Shown: positions 62,939-64,000 of the stretch, in pieces
Layout: every line of letters starts with the position of its first letter
How positions within the stretch are numbered: the stretch's first letter is position 1
Assembly: GCF_900107685.1 (NCBI RefSeq)
Contig: NZ_FNRQ01000003.1
Span: forward strand, 372,001 to 436,000
Direction: 5' to 3'
DNA length: 64,000 bases
Origin: Paraburkholderia sartisoli
GTDB taxonomy: Bacteria; Pseudomonadota; Gammaproteobacteria; Burkholderiales; Burkholderiaceae
Notes under the pieces: generated by a model
The model's database searches: none
Told to the model about the DNA's origin: nothing
The model's input: only the letters and a program-made list of their open reading frames with translations
Position numbers and translations under genes: made by a program

Positions 62939-62970
62939 AAGATAGCAGATCGCTCAATTTATGTCGACAT
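62939..62970 (-). promoter_or_regulatory. Promoter of TauD copy 2 with overlapping TGTCGACA operator
   Basis: On the minus strand TCGACA (62962-62967) and TATCTT (62939-62944) are 17 bases apart, and the -35 is embedded in ATGTCGACAT (62961-62970). A second CGACA follows at 62983-62987. The remaining bases to 63206 show no gene. Confidence 0.65.
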
Positions 62971-63206
62971 TAATCTTATTGGCGACAACCCTCGCTGCCC
63001 TCGACATACGATGGCTGGTCTGACTGGCCGTGCGCCGCTTCCCCGCCTGCCCGCACAGTACGAAATCGGGTGCTGCGGGCGCAGTTGCACGCCCGGCTTG
63101 AGCTTCACGATCAACAGGGTTGCGCATCACCCAGGTTGCGAGACGCCAACGCACATCTCTAACCCGGCAGGCTGATGGATCATCGTGACGCTTTCCGCTG
63201 GAGCAG

Positions 63207-63572
63207 TCATGGTGCGCGCCTGGCGAGCGCACTGATCAACCGAAGCAGTTCCAGCGCCCGCGCCGCAGCGCGAGAACCGTCTGGCAAATCTCCCCGGACA
63301 TAAAGGGGGCGAAGCTCCTCGATTTCCGTCAGTGCACCAAGCAGTTCGCCTTCCGCGAGGGAATACTTGCGCAGCATGCTAACGATCAGCATCGAGTTGT
63401 GGATGATGTCCTCGTTGTCCGAAGTGACACCACGGCGATGCAGCGCGTAGTTCGCCCAGTGTGTCCCCGCCAGCATCGCCGCCTCAATTTTCATTTCCCA
63501 GTCATCTTCGCCGAGACACTTCAGCGACGTCTCGATGTTCCCGGCTTTGAGCCGGTGACTCCCGGTTTTCAT
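63207..63572 (-). CDS. Small helical protein of unknown function, related to its upstream neighbour
   Basis: A 121-residue, mostly helical, cytoplasmic protein. The segment AGTHWANYALHRRGVTSDN near residue 35 resembles ASTNVFNATLHLIGLTRDD near residue 27 of the preceding gene product, with 8 of 19 identities, so the two probably share a domain. GAGAGG eight bases before the ATG supports the start. The gene overlaps the previous one by 71 bases in another frame. The helical bundle and tandem layout recall HEPN-type small proteins, but no catalytic motif is visible. Confidence 0.6.
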   Translation of the reverse strand: MKTGSHRLKAGNIETSLKCLGEDDWEMKIEAAMLAGTHWANYALHRRGVTSDNEDIIHNSMLIVSMLRKYSLAEGELLGALTEIEELRPLYVRGDLPDGSRAAARALELLRLISALARRAP

Positions 63573-63987
63573 ATTCGGTACCTCTCAACGCCTGTTCGAA
63601 TATCTGTATGACTTGTGTAAAGGCCTGCTCACATTCGTCGACGATAGCCTGTGTTGGAACGCGATCTCCGCGAATGCATGGATCCCGATGATGCTCGATG
63701 GTATGCAACGCGTGTTCGAGTTGCCGGATAGCCTGGGGTACCTCTCCCTCGATTTCCGGCCAGCCGACATGGCTCACATCGCCCAGTCCGCGCAACTCGC
63801 GCGCGTAACTACCATCCGGCTGCTTCACAACATGCACACCAGGAATGGTTGAAAAAACAGGATCGTCGCGCGTCAGACCAATGAGATGAAGCGTTGCGTT
63901 GAACACGTTGGTACTCGCGGTCAACGTGGTCCAGAACCACAATTCGAAGTCAGCTAGCGGGTCGAAGCGCTTTCGAAGCACAGCCAT
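63502..63987 (-). CDS. Small protein of unknown function at window edge, related to its downstream neighbour
   Basis: The 161-residue product (from ATG at 63987; a GTG at 63996 is also in frame) begins MAVLRKRFDPLADFELWFW, a helix that may sit against a membrane or hydrophobic partner. Residues 25-50 match the next gene. The middle (GLGDVSHVGWPEIEGEVPQAIRQLEHALHTIEHH) is acidic and helical. The C-terminal 20 residues, within the 71-base overlap, are charged and probably disordered. The gene could continue beyond the right edge if an earlier start is used. Confidence 0.55.
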   Translation of the reverse strand: MAVLRKRFDPLADFELWFWTTLTASTNVFNATLHLIGLTRDDPVFSTIPGVHVVKQPDGSYARELRGLGDVSHVGWPEIEGEVPQAIRQLEHALHTIEHHRDPCIRGDRVPTQAIVDECEQAFTQVIQIFEQALRGTEYENRESPAQSREHRDVAEVSRRR

Positions 63988-64000
63988 GCGGCGCACCTTG

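Noticed and set aside
1..64000. tRNA, rRNA, CRISPR arrays and prophage
   Set aside because: No T-loop motifs in a tRNA context, no rRNA-like sequence, no regularly spaced repeats and no phage structural genes were seen by reading; a dedicated scan was not possible.

Overview
The window looks like a chromosomal segment of a high-GC beta-proteobacterium of the Burkholderia/Paraburkholderia group. This rests on the rimP-nusA block, RluB and ScpB with long low-complexity tails, a recC-recB-recD operon, an Omp32-type porin and the general codon use. It is inferred from protein families; no search was run.

Bases 1-36,000 are mostly core genome. The order is nusA (cut by the left edge)-rimP behind a structured leader with a terminator, then rluB, scpB, a class I/II aminotransferase and a LysR regulator. 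Next comes a short stand-alone DUF4096 protein (the N-terminal domain of IS402-type transposases) behind a well-formed sigma-54 promoter, then small exported proteins, a YdcF-like protein, an EAL phosphodiesterase, arfB, recD/recB/recC, a FUSC-family membrane protein, an Lrp regulator facing a cysteine dioxygenase-like gene, a large MscS channel, an Rrf2 regulator paired with an NAD(P)-binding oxidoreductase, and a histidine kinase.

Bases 36,000-41,500 hold ion and nitrogen genes: an ammonium transporter with a sigma-54 promoter and an NtrC-like site, and a DUF190 protein facing crcB, which carries a fluoride riboswitch. A candidate small RNA with an anti-Shine-Dalgarno loop follows, then a YoaK-type membrane protein and a BON protein.

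Bases 41,500-63,000 are an accessory catabolic region. An eight-gene leftward run, facing an AraC regulator, encodes in transcription order a beta-keto acid cleavage enzyme, an MFS carrier, a quinone oxidoreductase-like enzyme, a TauD/TfdA dioxygenase, an RBBP9-like hydrolase, a Rieske ferredoxin, an acyl-CoA ligase and a porin. A thiolase lies nearby. Together they read as uptake, oxidation, beta-keto cleavage and CoA activation of an unknown acid. A second, scattered set of paralogues (AraC, MFS, TauD) and a decayed third TauD start lie further right. Between them sits the glaH-lhgO pair (glutarate to L-2-hydroxyglutarate to 2-oxoglutarate).

The right part is a mosaic of fragments: a phaC piece that now supplies the 3' end of the lhgO reading frame, a chemotaxis-receptor piece fused tail to tail with it, and an IS701-like transposase piece. 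A GntR/FCD regulator and the second TauD gene share a TGTCGACA palindrome on the -35 box of both promoters, which predicts a small regulon. Two overlapping, mutually similar small genes of unknown function close the window.
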